Assembly (NCBI GenBank): GCA_963803125.1
Contig: CAWDLR010000002.1
Location: 62,001-126,000 of the forward strand
Origin: G963675935 sp963803125
Lineage (GTDB): Bacteria; Planctomycetota; Planctomycetia; Pirellulales; Thermoguttaceae
DNA length: 64,000 bases
Direction: 5' to 3'
The notes under the pieces were generated by a model. The model did not search any database, was not told the origin of the DNA, and saw nothing but the letters and a program-made list of their open reading frames with translations. Position 1 is the first letter of the stretch; each line of letters starts with the position of its first letter. The position numbers and the translations under genes are program-made. Positions 1 through 7,673 of this stretch are shown here, piece after piece.

Positions 1-782
1 CAGCTTCGCCACGTCGGCCAGGGCGTACGCCCGCGAGTCGGGCGCGCGGATCTTGCCGGCCGACGCCAATGCCACGTCGAAAGTCCGCAGCGCGGCGTCG
101 TGCTGGCCGCATTGGCTTTGGCTTGCCGCCACGCTGGCCTCGGCGAGGCTGCGTTTGCGGGCGTCATCGATCGAGTTGGCCGCTTTCAAGGCGAGCCCGA
201 GCACGCGGTCGCGCTCGGCCGGCTTGTCGGTCCGCTCGAATGCGACGGCAATGGCACAGAGCGAGGTGCTCTTGTCGATCGGGTCGGCGATCCTGCCGGC
301 GACCGCTTCGGCCGACTTCAACGCGGCGGCCGCCGCTGAGACATCGTTCGCGGCGGCCTGAGCCTGCGCCACCAGCGCCAAGCTGCTGGCCTGCGTCTCG
401 GCCGCCTCGATTTTCCCGACCGCGTTAAGCGCTTCGTCGGCGGCCCGCTTCGCCTCCGCGCGATTGCCGATCGCGGCTTGAGCTTTCGCCATCACAACCA
501 GTACGCTCGCCCTCGCCGCCGGCTCGGTGACATCGCCGCAATCTCTCCACGCCAGCCGCAGCGTCTCTTCCGCCCCGCCGATGTCTTGCACCTTCCCCTG
601 TTCGCAGCCGATGCGGATCAGCTCCTTCGCCCGCGATTCCGGGTCGCTCTCCCGCTGCGCCGCGCGACCTGCTCGCGAAAAGAGAGCTGTCCCGACTCCG
701 AACTCGACGTATCGCCGCAGCCGGCCGGCAGAAGGCCGAGAAATCCGACCGCCAGGAAGATGGAACAGCGACGCAGTGCCAT
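1..782 (-). CDS. Helical-repeat lipoprotein, frameshifted, 3' end outside window
   Basis: The start at 782 gives MALRRCSIFLAVGFLGLLPAGC, a lipoprotein signal peptide with lipobox PAGC, so the product should be a lipid-anchored envelope protein. The signal frame closes at 618. From about 665 down to base 1 another frame stays open and encodes Ala-rich helical units (for example KAQAAIGNRAEAKRAADEAL, then AQAAANDVSAAAAALKSAEA and ASQSQCGQHDAALRTFDVAL), which look like TPR-type repeats. The two halves fit if one base is missing near 640-665 in a GCGCGGCGC run. The gene runs off the window. Function unknown; TPR-like lipoproteins usually act as scaffolds in envelope complexes, which is inference here. 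Confidence 0.6.
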
Positions 783-866
783 CAATACCTCGTTCCGCCT
801 TCTCGATTTCATCCTGTGAGGACGACACAACTGCGCCAGAATGCCCGTGTCAAGCACCAAGTTCAT
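783..866 (-). pseudogene. VapC-type PIN toxin remnant (N-terminus only)
   Basis: Starting at 866 the frame reads MNLVLDTGILAQLCRP, the beta-1 strand and first catalytic Asp of PIN-domain (VapC) toxins. It then runs into the lipoprotein start at 782 after about 28 residues, whereas PIN toxins have about 130. Its start overlaps the end of the small gene at 850-1041, the usual antitoxin-toxin overlap. It looks like a toxin whose catalytic body has been deleted. Confidence 0.5.
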
Positions 867-1041
867 CGGCATCACGGCACTGCATGCCGCCGCGGTTCAG
901 TTCCTCTTCGAGCTTCGGCCAGACGCGATCGTCGTAACCGCTGTCTTCCAGCATCCATTTTTCCAGCAGCAGGGCGGCCGCGGCGTACCGCCGGTCGGGA
1001 TTGGAGGGAGGACGAGCCATTTCGGTTGACGCCTGAGACAT
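850..1041 (-). CDS. Putative antitoxin of a degraded VapBC-type module
   Basis: Encodes 63 residues, beginning MSQASTEMARPPSNPDRR and containing LLLEKWMLEDSGYDDRVWP. The start at 1041 was chosen because an AGGAGGAG stretch lies about 10 bases upstream; a further ATG at 1020 is possible. I do not recognise a named family. The antitoxin role is inferred only from its size and from the PIN-toxin start that overlaps its 3' end by about 17 bases. Because the toxin is truncated, this may be an orphan antitoxin. Confidence 0.45.
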   Translation of the reverse strand: MSQASTEMARPPSNPDRRYAAAALLLEKWMLEDSGYDDRVWPKLEEELNRGGMQCRDADELGA

Positions 1042-1129
1042 TCCTCGGTCTCCTCCTGCCAAGACAGTAAAGGTGATCGATCACTGCATCAATTATGGCT
1101 CAAAACGTGTGCCAAGGCAATCGAGCATC

Positions 1130-2044
1130 TCATTCTCTCGCTGTCCAATCCACATTTGCCATCTCCGCCAGCGCAAGTTGCAACGCTTGCGTGCCGTCGC
1201 GGGCGTGGCCGTGGGCGATCAGCGAGAGATACAACTGGTTGGCCAACGCCAGCCCGGGCAGGCAGAGGCCCAAACGCCGGGCTTCGGCCAACGCGATGCC
1301 CAGGTCTTTGACGAAATGCTCGACGAAGAAACCGGGGGCAAAGTTGTTGGCGATGATCCGCGGGCCGAGATTCGCCAGCGACCAACTCCCCGCCCCGCCG
1401 CTGGCCACCGATTGCATCACCGTTTCCAGATCGAGGCCCGCTTTGTAGGCGTAGAGCAGCCCCTCGCAGACGCCGACCATGTTGCTGGCGATCAGGATTT
1501 GGTTGGCCATCTTCGTGTGCTGCCCGGCGCCGGGCCCGCCCTGGCGAACGAAGGTCTTGCCCATCGCCGCCCAGCAGGGCCGCAGCGACTCGACGGCCTC
1601 GGCATCGCCGCCGATCATGATCGACAGCCGCCCCTCGCGGGCGCCAACGTCGCCGCCGGAGACAGGAGCATCCAGCGAACGAACGCCCACTTTCGCCGCC
1701 GCCGCGGCAATCTCGATCGCCAGCGACGGCTCGCTCGTGGTCATATCCACGATGATTTTACCTGGCCGGCAGCCTTCCAGCACGCCGCCGGGGCCAAGGA
1801 TCACCTGCCGCACGTCGGCCGGATAGCCGACGATGGTGAAGATCACGTCGGCCGCCTCGGCGACGGCCTTGGGGCTTTCGGCCCATGCCGCGCCGGCCGC
1901 CAGCAGCGGCTCGGTTTTCGCTCGCGTGCGGTTGAAGACCGTGGCGGCGAAACCGGCCTCCAGTAGCCGTCCGCACATGCTCGCCCCCATCACGCCGGTG
2001 CCGATCCAACCGATCCGCGTCTTGCCGGGTTGCACTGTCGCCAT
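1130..2044 (-). CDS. NAD(P)-dependent 3-hydroxyisobutyrate dehydrogenase-family reductase
   Basis: A 304-residue beta-hydroxyacid dehydrogenase. The N-terminus has the Rossmann motif IGWIGTGVMGASM (around residues 9-21), followed by the substrate-binding motif DAPVSGGDVGA and the catalytic-lysine motif GQHTKMANQI. These enzymes oxidise 3-hydroxy acids or reduce semialdehydes such as tartronate semialdehyde; the exact substrate cannot be read from the sequence. The start at 2044 (MATVQPGKTRI) was preferred over an ATG 11 codons upstream because GGGAGA precedes it and the Rossmann strand then begins at the normal distance. It appears to be monocistronic. Confidence 0.9.
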   Translation of the reverse strand: MATVQPGKTRIGWIGTGVMGASMCGRLLEAGFAATVFNRTRAKTEPLLAAGAAWAESPKAVAEAADVIFTIVGYPADVRQVILGPGGVLEGCRPGKIIVDMTTSEPSLAIEIAAAAAKVGVRSLDAPVSGGDVGAREGRLSIMIGGDAEAVESLRPCWAAMGKTFVRQGGPGAGQHTKMANQILIASNMVGVCEGLLYAYKAGLDLETVMQSVASGGAGSWSLANLGPRIIANNFAPGFFVEHFVKDLGIALAEARRLGLCLPGLALANQLYLSLIAHGHARDGTQALQLALAEMANVDWTARE

Positions 2045-2159
2045 CGCATTCTCCCTGAAAAAAAGCGCCGTCCCCACCGGCTTATCTTGTCGCCGCAGGG
2101 CGAAGCCGTCAAGGACCGCACGATCGCGGCGGATTCTCGCAATCCGCCTGAAATCCAGC

Positions 2160-2188
2160 TTGACAAGTTATGAGCGTATGCTCATAAT
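2160..2188 (+). promoter_or_regulatory. Sigma-70-type promoter with a palindromic operator in its spacer
   Basis: TTGACA lies at 2160-2165 and CATAAT at 2183-2188, separated by exactly 17 bases. The spacer and -10 region hold a perfect inverted repeat, TTATGAGC at 2168-2175 and GCTCATAA at 2180-2187, around GTAT. The ATG of the DUF134 gene is 21 bases downstream. A dimeric regulator bound here would cover the promoter. The DUF134 protein itself is the obvious candidate, which is inference. Confidence 0.7.
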
Positions 2189-2209
2189 TGAAGTTGTGGA
2201 GGCTGTTCC

Positions 2210-2794
2210 ATGCCGCGACCGAAGCGCTGTCGCTGTGTTGCTGCCTTGCCCGGATCCTCGCTCTTCAAGCCGGCGGGAATCCCGGCGTGCGCGTTGCGCG
2301 AGGTCATCCTCGCCGTCGATGAATTGGAAGCCCTGCGGCTGGCCGACTATCAGGCTCTCTATCAAGAACAGGCCGCGGACCGAATGGGCGTTTCGCGCCA
2401 AACCTTCGGCCGCATTGTCGAGACGGCGCGAAAGAAAGTGGCCCAGGCCCTCGTCGAGGGGCTGGCGCTGCGAATTGAAGGAGGAGAGGTCAAGATGGCG
2501 GAAAAGCGAGCGTTTCAGTGTGCCGGCTGCGGACACGTCTGGGAGGTTCCGTTTGGAACGGGCCGGCCGGCCGAATGTCCAGCGTGCCACGGCCACGCCC
2601 TGCACCGCGCGGCAGAGGCCGGCGTGGGGCAATCGGCCTCGGCAGAAGGCTCGGCGGTCGGTCGAAGGGGGCAAAATGGATGTTGCCGGCGGCTCCGTAA
2701 CGGTCCCGGCGGCGGTGGTACGGGCCGGCGCGGCCTCGGACGCCGTGAGGTCCGGCCTGCTTCCCGGTTCGAAAACAAGGAGACCTGTGAATGA
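2210..2794 (+). CDS. DUF134 (UPF0251) DNA-binding regulator
   Basis: A 194-residue protein. The first 95 residues are DUF134: the MPRPKRCRCV start, the ILAVDELEALRLADY segment, and a helix-turn-helix at QEQAADRMGVSRQTFGRIVE. Residues about 103-125 form a Cys4 zinc ribbon (CAGCGHVW and CPACHG), and the tail is low-complexity Arg/Gly-rich. GGAGG lies 8 bases before the ATG. The stop overlaps the ATG of the NifX-like gene (ATGA), so the two are translationally coupled. DUF134 proteins are commonly neighbours of NifX/NafY-type proteins; here the gene probably autoregulates through the palindrome in its promoter. Confidence 0.88.
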   Translation: MPRPKRCRCVAALPGSSLFKPAGIPACALREVILAVDELEALRLADYQALYQEQAADRMGVSRQTFGRIVETARKKVAQALVEGLALRIEGGEVKMAEKRAFQCAGCGHVWEVPFGTGRPAECPACHGHALHRAAEAGVGQSASAEGSAVGRRGQNGCCRRLRNGPGGGGTGRRGLGRREVRPASRFENKETCE

Positions 2795-3177
2795 AGATCG
2801 CTGTCGCTTCCGAAGACGGAGTTGGCATTTCCCACCATTTTGGCCGCAGCCGCTGCTTCCTGATCTTCGAGACCGAGGATAAGCGGATCACGGGCCAGTC
2901 GTCGCGCGAAAACACTTTCACCGCCCACGCTCGCGGCGAGTGCGACCCGGCACAACCGCACGAGCACCATCACGGCCACGGGCCGATCGTCGAGGCGCTG
3001 GGCGATTGCCAGGTCGTGCTCTGCTACGGCATGGGTTGGCGGGCCGCCGAAGATCTAAGACAAAGGGGCATCCAGCCCTTTGTCCTCCAGGAAGAGATGA
3101 CGCCCGAGCAGGCGGTCAACGAATTCCTGGCAGGCCGGCTGACCGCGGCGGGGAGCTTCTGCCGCTGCCACCACTAA
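2791..3177 (+). CDS. NifX/NafY-family (dinitrogenase iron-molybdenum cofactor-type) protein
   Basis: 128 residues, starting MKIAVASEDGVGISHHFGRS, the typical beginning of NifX/NafY-type proteins. The fold continues through GPIVEALGDCQVVLCYGMGW and ends EFLAGRLTAAGSFCRCHH. A His-rich loop (HEHHHGHG, around residues 57-64) and the C-terminal CRCHH could bind metal. No nif genes are nearby, so a role in nitrogenase is unlikely. In non-diazotrophs such proteins are thought to carry or sense metal clusters. It is coupled to the upstream DUF134 gene by a 4-base overlap and converges with the gene at 3174. Confidence 0.87.
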   Translation: MKIAVASEDGVGISHHFGRSRCFLIFETEDKRITGQSSRENTFTAHARGECDPAQPHEHHHGHGPIVEALGDCQVVLCYGMGWRAAEDLRQRGIQPFVLQEEMTPEQAVNEFLAGRLTAAGSFCRCHH

Positions 3178-3506
3178 GCAGCCTTGTCCGACGTTCTCAC
3201 GTCCGACAGGTTGCGGCTGTGTTGCAGCGAATCGAGCAATTCGGCGAGACTGAGCGTGCGGTTCTCGAACTCCAGCGGGATTTCGGTGCCGGGGTCGCAG
3301 ACCAGATCGACCGTGCCGTCTTCACCGATCAGCGGATCGAACTCGCGGAGCAGCCCGTCTTGCACCGCCTGACGGACCAGGTGCCCCCGCGTGGCCGAGA
3401 CGTCGTGGGCCCGGTTGCCCAGGCTGTCGGCGGCGCGTTTGGCCAATGCGGGCAGATATTCGCTGGGAATCTCGATCACCTTCGGAACGTAAACCTTGAT
3501 CTGCAT
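3174..3506 (-). CDS. Hypothetical protein, 110 aa
   Basis: Begins MQIKVYVPKVIEIPSEYLPA and ends in LAELLDSLQHSRNLSDVRTSDKAA. The middle (ATRGHLVRQAVQDGLLREFDPLIGEDG) looks like a small regulatory or antitoxin-like fold, but I cannot assign a family. The start at 3506 was chosen over one 19 codons upstream because the compact beta-strand start MQIKVYVPKV is plausible and the upstream codons are low-quality. Its stop codon overlaps that of the convergent NifX-like gene. Confidence 0.55.
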   Translation of the reverse strand: MQIKVYVPKVIEIPSEYLPALAKRAADSLGNRAHDVSATRGHLVRQAVQDGLLREFDPLIGEDGTVDLVCDPGTEIPLEFENRTLSLAELLDSLQHSRNLSDVRTSDKAA

Positions 3507-3737
3507 GTTGCTGGCTCCCAAAAGTCCGATGGCTCGATCTGCGCTCCCCTGAAGTCCGGCCAAATCCCCGGCGAGGCGCGCTTCTCAGCACATGTTTCAC
3601 CTATCGGCAGCCGGATGAGGCAGATTGCACGGTTCTTGCGGGATTCACGTCCAGATAAAATGGGCAACCTGGGATGTCACCGCGTGAAACGTGTCGTCGA
3701 AGAAAATCTCATTGACAGCGACCGATGAGTTCTTGCT

Positions 3738-3816
3738 GTAAGAGGCGACTCCTGTCGCCGATCGCGGCGGCGTGCAACCTGTGACCGCAAGATCGGCGTC
3801 AGGAGACGCCTCCTAC
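3738..3816. repeat. Imperfect palindromic repeat (26-bp arms)
   Basis: The left arm at 3738-3763 (GTAAGAGGCGACTCCTGTCG...) is inverted at 3791-3816, with three mismatches. It lies in a 480-base gap (3507-3986) that otherwise shows no gene. It resembles the REP/MITE-like hairpins scattered elsewhere in the window but has its own sequence. Confidence 0.75.
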
Positions 3817-3986
3817 AATTGGCTGGCCCCTCGTCGTAATCTCTTCGCCCTCGACTCGGGCAGCCCGACCTGTTAAAATGGGCGGTCCTTGACGTGGCCT
3901 TCCTCCGGCAAACGGGCCGCCGGCAATCTGTAGCAATCGCTTCTGATCGCTGAGAATCGACCGCTGACCGCTACACTGGTGAGTGC

Positions 3987-5367
3987 ATGACGCAAACCGC
4001 GCGACGAGTCGTGATTACGGGCGTTGGGGCTATTTCTCCGTTGGGAAGCAGCAAGGAGGCCCTCTGGGACGGACTTTCAAGCGGCCACAGCGGCGTCGCC
4101 GTGCTTTCACCGCCGCCCGGGGACTCTCCCGATTCTCCCGCCGTTGACAAGGGACCGGTGCCCCTTGACGTTGCCAAGCCCGCATGTCTCTTCCCGGTCT
4201 CGGTTGGCGCCGCCGCCGGCCAGTTTACCGGAGAGATCGACAACTTCGGCCCGCTGGACAAGGAGACGAGGAAAGCGATCCGCAAGGGGCTGAAGGTAAT
4301 GTGCCGCGAGTGCCAGATGGGGGTGGCCGTGGCCCAGTTGGCCCTGGCCGACGCCGCTTGGAAGCCCGGCAGCCTCGACCCCGAGCGCGTCGGCATCTCC
4401 TTCGGCGCCGACTACATGCTCTCGGTCCCCGAGGAGTTCTCCGAAGGGATCGTGCAATGCCTCGACGGCGAGCGGCGGTTCCACTTCTCGCGCTGGGGCC
4501 ACGAGGGGCTGAGCGAAGATGTCGCCGCTGTGGCTGTTGAAATACCTGCCGAACATGCCGGCCAGCCACTTGGCGATCTACAACGACTTCCGCGGCCCGA
4601 ACAATTCGCTGACGCTCCGCGAGGCGGCGGCCAATGCGGCCCTGGGCGAGGCTTATCAGATCATCCTCCGCGGCAGCGCCGAGATGATGCTGGTCGGCGC
4701 CACCGGCACGCGGCTGCACCCGATGAAGATGCTCCACGCCGTGCAGCAAGAGGAGGTCTACCTCGGCAACGGCGATCCGGCGGCCGCCAGTCGCCCCTTC
4801 GACCGCGACCGCCGCGGCGCGGTCCTCGGTGAAGGGGCGGGCGCGGTGGTGCTCGAAGAGCTCTCGACCGCCCAAGCCCGCGGCGCTACGATCTACGGCG
4901 AAGTCGTCGCCGCCGCCACCAGTTCGGTCGCCGGCCGCCGGCTGGTCGCCCAGCGCGATCGAGCGATGGCTAACGTTCTGCACGCGGTTTTGTGCAATGC
5001 GGGGGCCAACCCAAATGACGTCGGCCACCTGCACGCCCACGGCCTGAGCACCCGCAGCAGCGACGCCGACGAAGCCCGCGCGATTCAAGAAGCCTTCGCC
5101 TCCCGCGCGACGCCGCTGCCGGTGGTCGCGGCGAAGAGCTATTTCGGCAACTTGGGCGCCGGCAGCGGGCTAGTAGAGTTGATCGCCAGCCTGCTGGCGT
5201 TCCAGCACGACCGCCTCTTCCCGGTCCTCAACTACGCAACCCCCGACCCCGAATGTCCGGTCGCCGCCGTTCGCAACGGCGACGCCCGCCCCGGCCCCAG
5301 TTTTATCAACCTCAACGTCACCCCGCAAGGCCAAGCCGCCGCAGTGATGGTGCGGCGGTTCGGGTAA
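3987..5367 (+). CDS. Beta-ketoacyl synthase-like protein with non-canonical active site, frameshifted
   Basis: The N-terminal half (3987 to about 4520) starts MTQTARRVVITGVGAISPLG, the standard start of FabF/KAS-II proteins. The C-terminal half (about 4519-5367) continues one frame away with MSPLWLLKYLPNMPASHLAIYND and ends in VRRFG. One missing base near 4515 joins them into about 460 residues, the usual length. The nucleophilic elbow, normally ACA(S/T)G, reads LREAAANAALGEAY and has no Cys. The first His motif is present (HLHAHGLSTRSSDADEARAI), while the second His position reads GN (KSYFGNLGAGSG). The product is therefore probably not a normal condensing enzyme; it may be chain-length-factor-like and work with a partner synthase. 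Confidence 0.8.
5335..5367 (+). repeat. Ketosynthase 3' tail, duplicated at 6082-6114
   Basis: The last 11 codons of the ketosynthase gene (AAAVMVRRFG plus stop) recur at 6082-6114 with 29 of 33 bases identical. The DUF4160/DUF2442 pair lies between the two copies. Confidence 0.7.
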
Positions 5368-5402
5368 TGGGAGCATACACATTTCCGGCCAGGAGAAGCT
5401 GA

Positions 5403-5660
5403 ATGCCAGAAGTCTGCCGTTTTCTCGGCATCGTGATCTACATTTTGTACGACGATCACCGTCCACCGCATTTCCACGCTGAATACGGGGAATATCGAAT
5501 TACCGTGGAAATCAACACCGGTGTGGTTGAAGGCAAATTCCCTCGTCGGGCGCTGCACGCCGTCCTTGATTGGTATACAATTTACAAGGATGAGTTGATG
5601 GAGAATAGGAGACTCGCTGAACGGCACGCGCAACTGCACCGGATTCCTCCGTTGGAGTAG
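5403..5660 (+). CDS. DUF4160 domain protein
   Basis: 85 residues containing the DUF4160 signature: an N-terminal GIVIYILYDDHRPPHFHAEY followed by ITVEINTGVVEGKFPRRALHAVLDWY. AGGAGA lies 8 bases upstream of the ATG. It ends five bases before the DUF2442 start, so the two form a bicistronic unit. DUF4160/DUF2442 pairs are common mobile two-gene modules and have been suggested to be toxin-antitoxin-like; I see no catalytic motif to support a specific activity. Confidence 0.85.
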   Translation: MPEVCRFLGIVIYILYDDHRPPHFHAEYGEYRITVEINTGVVEGKFPRRALHAVLDWYTIYKDELMENRRLAERHAQLHRIPPLE

Positions 5661-5665
5661 ACGTT

Positions 5666-5950
5666 ATGTTGGAAGTCGTTCGCGCTGAGTATCGGGACGG
5701 GTATCGAATCTGGGTCGAGTTCAATAACGGCCAATCCGGCATTGTCGATCTCTCCGACGCGCTCTGGGGTCCGATGTTTGAGCCGCTGAAAGACGTTCAA
5801 CGGTTCCAACGATTTGTTGTCTCTGACACTCTCCACACGTTGGCTTGGGAAAACGACGCTGATCTGGCCCCAGAATACTTGTATGAGAAGTTGGCAGGCC
5901 ACCCAAGTCAGCCCACGGCCAGCACCAACGCCACTTCGGCCGCTCTTTGA
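5666..5950 (+). CDS. DUF2442 domain protein
   Basis: 94 residues. The core YRIWVEFNNGQSGIVDLSDALWGPMFEPLKD followed by DTLHTLAWENDADLAPEYLYEKL is the DUF2442 fold. The tail (HPSQPTASTNATSAAL) is low-complexity. It is the second gene of the DUF4160/DUF2442 pair and likely binds or controls its partner. After its stop come about 130 bases without a gene and then a copy of the ketosynthase tail at 6082. Confidence 0.85.
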   Translation: MLEVVRAEYRDGYRIWVEFNNGQSGIVDLSDALWGPMFEPLKDVQRFQRFVVSDTLHTLAWENDADLAPEYLYEKLAGHPSQPTASTNATSAAL

Positions 5951-6081
5951 CACGTGAAAAGCAGACTTACGCTCGTGGGCCTTGAGATCGAAGGGGATTG
6001 GAATGTCCCCCTCCTGGCCAATGCGGCGGAGATGTCCGGAACCTGGTTGTTGCTCGCCAGCCGCATCGATTTTACTGCCAC

Positions 6082-6114
6082 GCCGCGGCGGTGATGGTGC
6101 GGCGGTTCGCCTAA
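6082..6114 (+). pseudogene. Detached copy of a ketosynthase C-terminal tail
   Basis: In one frame this reads HAAAVMVRRFA plus stop, matching the last residues of the ketosynthase gene that ends at 5367. No further ketosynthase sequence is seen upstream of it. It is best explained as a displaced 3' end left after the DUF4160/DUF2442 module entered, or as the remnant of a second ketosynthase gene. Confidence 0.55.
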
Positions 6115-6157
6115 CTCCCCTCGCCCGTCCGACGGGAGAGGGGCCGGGGGTGAGGGC
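6115..6157. repeat. Palindromic repeat of the CTCCCCTCGCCCG family
   Basis: CTCCCCTCGCCCGTCCGACG is followed by its near inverse GGGAGAGGGG and then GGGGGTGAGGGCC. The same unit occurs four times inside the gene at 6820-7500. Confidence 0.8.
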
Positions 6158-6158
6158 C

Positions 6159-6294
6159 GTGACTGTTCTTACCGTTTCCGCCCCGAAGACCCGTGGCTGT
6201 TCTTACCGTTTCCGCCCCGAAGGCCCGTGGCTGTTCTCACCGTTTCCGCCCCGAAGGCCCGTGGCTGTTCTTACCGTTTCCGCCCCGAAGGGGC
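6159..6294. repeat. Tandem repeat, 34-bp unit, four copies
   Basis: Consecutive units of GTGGCTGTTCTTACCGTTTC CGCCCCGAAGGCCC follow each other with one or two differences each. There are no spacers, so this is a minisatellite and not a CRISPR array. The rest of the gap 6295-6403 holds nothing I can recognise. Confidence 0.85.
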
Positions 6295-6403
6295 CAAACT
6301 CGACAGCCCAGGGCAAGCGCAGCGCCGCCCTGGGTAACGATTCCCCCAACACCCCCGCAAGGCCCAACGGGCCGCAACCCGTTTCTCCCTCGCCCCCGAT
6401 TTC

Positions 6404-6817
6404 TCACGCCCTTCGGTTACGGCGGCGCAATAGCGATTGCACTTCCTCTATTTTATACGGCTCCCGTCGTCGATGAATCACCGCGTGACAGTTTGGACAC
6501 ACGGGCCGAAGATCGTCTTTCGGATTAACGCGATAGGCGCCTTTTATCGTGGCCAACGACCTTAGGTGGTGTACATGGATGAACCCATGCAGCAATTCCC
6601 CGTAAACGCGCCCGAAATCAAAGCCACAGATCGCACAGCACGAACCGTGGAAGGCGATGCACGCCTTCCGTGCCTCGGGGTCTCTTTCGTAGTTCCGAAA
6701 AAGCCTCCCCCTGGCCCAGTTCTTTCTCTGGACATCCCCTGCCGCTTTCGCTACTATACTGAACGCCTGTATAAACTCACAAGACGCCCAACCAGCCGCT
6801 CGCGGCCTTCCTGCCCG
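6404..6817 (-). pseudogene. HNH endonuclease domain (McrA-type) without a clear start
   Basis: On the minus strand a continuous frame reads NYERDPEARKACIAFHGSCC then CAICGFDFGRVYGELLHGF, then IHVHHLRSLATIKGAYRVNP and DDLRPVCPNCHAVIHRR, ending LLRRRNRRA. This is a full zinc-bound HNH domain (CxxC, VHH, CPNCH). The frame is open back to a stop at 6818-6820, but no ATG or GTG occurs in frame; the only start is a TTG at 6595, inside the domain. It may be a 5'-truncated gene or carry an upstream indel. It overlaps the divergent gene at 6820 by nothing. Confidence 0.6.
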
Positions 6818-6819
6818 CT

Positions 6820-7500
6820 ATGCCAAAAAGAAAACGCCCCAAGAAGAAGCCGCCTCCGCCGCCGGCGACCTCCCAACACGGTCCCGATCTCCCCTACTGG
6901 CTCCCCTCGGGCGATTACTGGGACGGACTGCCCCGGGAAATCCGCGACGCGGTCCCTCGCGTTCTCGCCCCGGCCTATCGCAAATTCGTCCTCGACGCCC
7001 CCGGCGAACTCGAACGCTCGCTCGGCCTGACGCTCGTCCATCTTATTTGGCTGGAAGTCTGCGACCACGTCCGCATGGCGGTGGCCACCGCCGACCCGCT
7101 CTCGCTGGCCGCCACCCTGAACGATCCCGACGCCATGATCGCCCGCCATCTGAATCTCATCACCGCCAAATGCCAGACCGCCGAACTGCTCGTCAAACTC
7201 CGCCTGGTGACCGACACCCTCAACGCCCCGCCACTCCTCCCGTCGCCCATTGGGAGAGGGGTCGGGGGTGAGGGCCAACTTCTCCCCTCGCCCGTTTACG
7301 GGAGAGGGGCCGGGGGTGAGGGCCAACTTCTCCCCTCGCCTGCTTCGGGGAGAGGGGCCGGGGGTGAGGGCCAACTTCTCCCCTCGCCCGTTTGCGGGAG
7401 AGGGGCCGGGGGTGAGGGCTGCGAACTGCCGCCGACCGCCCCCGCCCGCCTTGCCCCGTCGCTCTCCTTTCCCGTCGAGACGTCCGAAGAAGTTCCATGA
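6820..7500 (+). CDS. Hypothetical protein with four in-frame repeat-element insertions
   Basis: 226 residues. It starts with a basic, Pro-rich stretch (MPKRKRPKKKPPPPP) and continues as a predicted helical domain of about 110 residues (GDYWDGLPREIRDAVPRVLA; LTLVHLIWLEVCDHVRMAVA) that I cannot assign. From about residue 140 the protein is made of four copies of a 16-residue unit, LLPSPVYGRGAGGEGQ, each encoded by one 48-bp palindromic repeat. The repeats keep the frame open. The next gene (7674) points the same way, and the two may be a unit. Confidence 0.6.
   Translation: MPKRKRPKKKPPPPPATSQHGPDLPYWLPSGDYWDGLPREIRDAVPRVLAPAYRKFVLDAPGELERSLGLTLVHLIWLEVCDHVRMAVATADPLSLAATLNDPDAMIARHLNLITAKCQTAELLVKLRLVTDTLNAPPLLPSPIGRGVGGEGQLLPSPVYGRGAGGEGQLLPSPASGRGAGGEGQLLPSPVCGRGAGGEGCELPPTAPARLAPSLSFPVETSEEVP
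7235..7419. repeat. Four tandem 48-bp palindromic repeats inside a coding region
   Basis: Each unit holds CTCCCCTCGCCCGTTTACGG followed by GAGAGGGGCCGGGGGTGAGG and GCCAACTT, able to fold as a hairpin. The first copy is the most diverged. The 48-bp period is a multiple of three, so all copies are read in the same frame of the 6820 gene. Confidence 0.9.
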
Positions 7501-7508
7501 ACAGTTCG

Positions 7509-7631
7509 TCACGAAAGCGCGAAAGAGCGAAGACACGAAAGAGACACGGCGGAAACCCGAGACCATTCGCGAGTTCGCGCCCGCTCCCGCGCTTCTCCTT
7601 TTCGTGCTTTCGCTCTTTCGCGTTTTCGTGA
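7509..7631. repeat. Inverted repeat with 24-bp arms
   Basis: TCACGAAAGCGCGAAAGAGC at 7509 is inverted at 7607-7631 (GCTCTTTCGCGTTTTCGTGA) with one mismatch. It fills the gap between the hypothetical genes at 6820 and 7674 and looks like a small non-autonomous palindromic element. Confidence 0.85.
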
Positions 7632-7673
7632 TCCCCCAGCAACACCGCCAAAGCTCGCCGCGAGAGGTGTAAA

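Noticed and set aside
2791..3177. A nitrogenase-related locus
   Set aside because: The NifX-like protein has no nif genes around it; DUF134/NifX pairs occur widely in non-diazotrophs.
6159..6294. CRISPR array
   Set aside because: The 34-bp units are contiguous with no spacers, and no cas genes are present.
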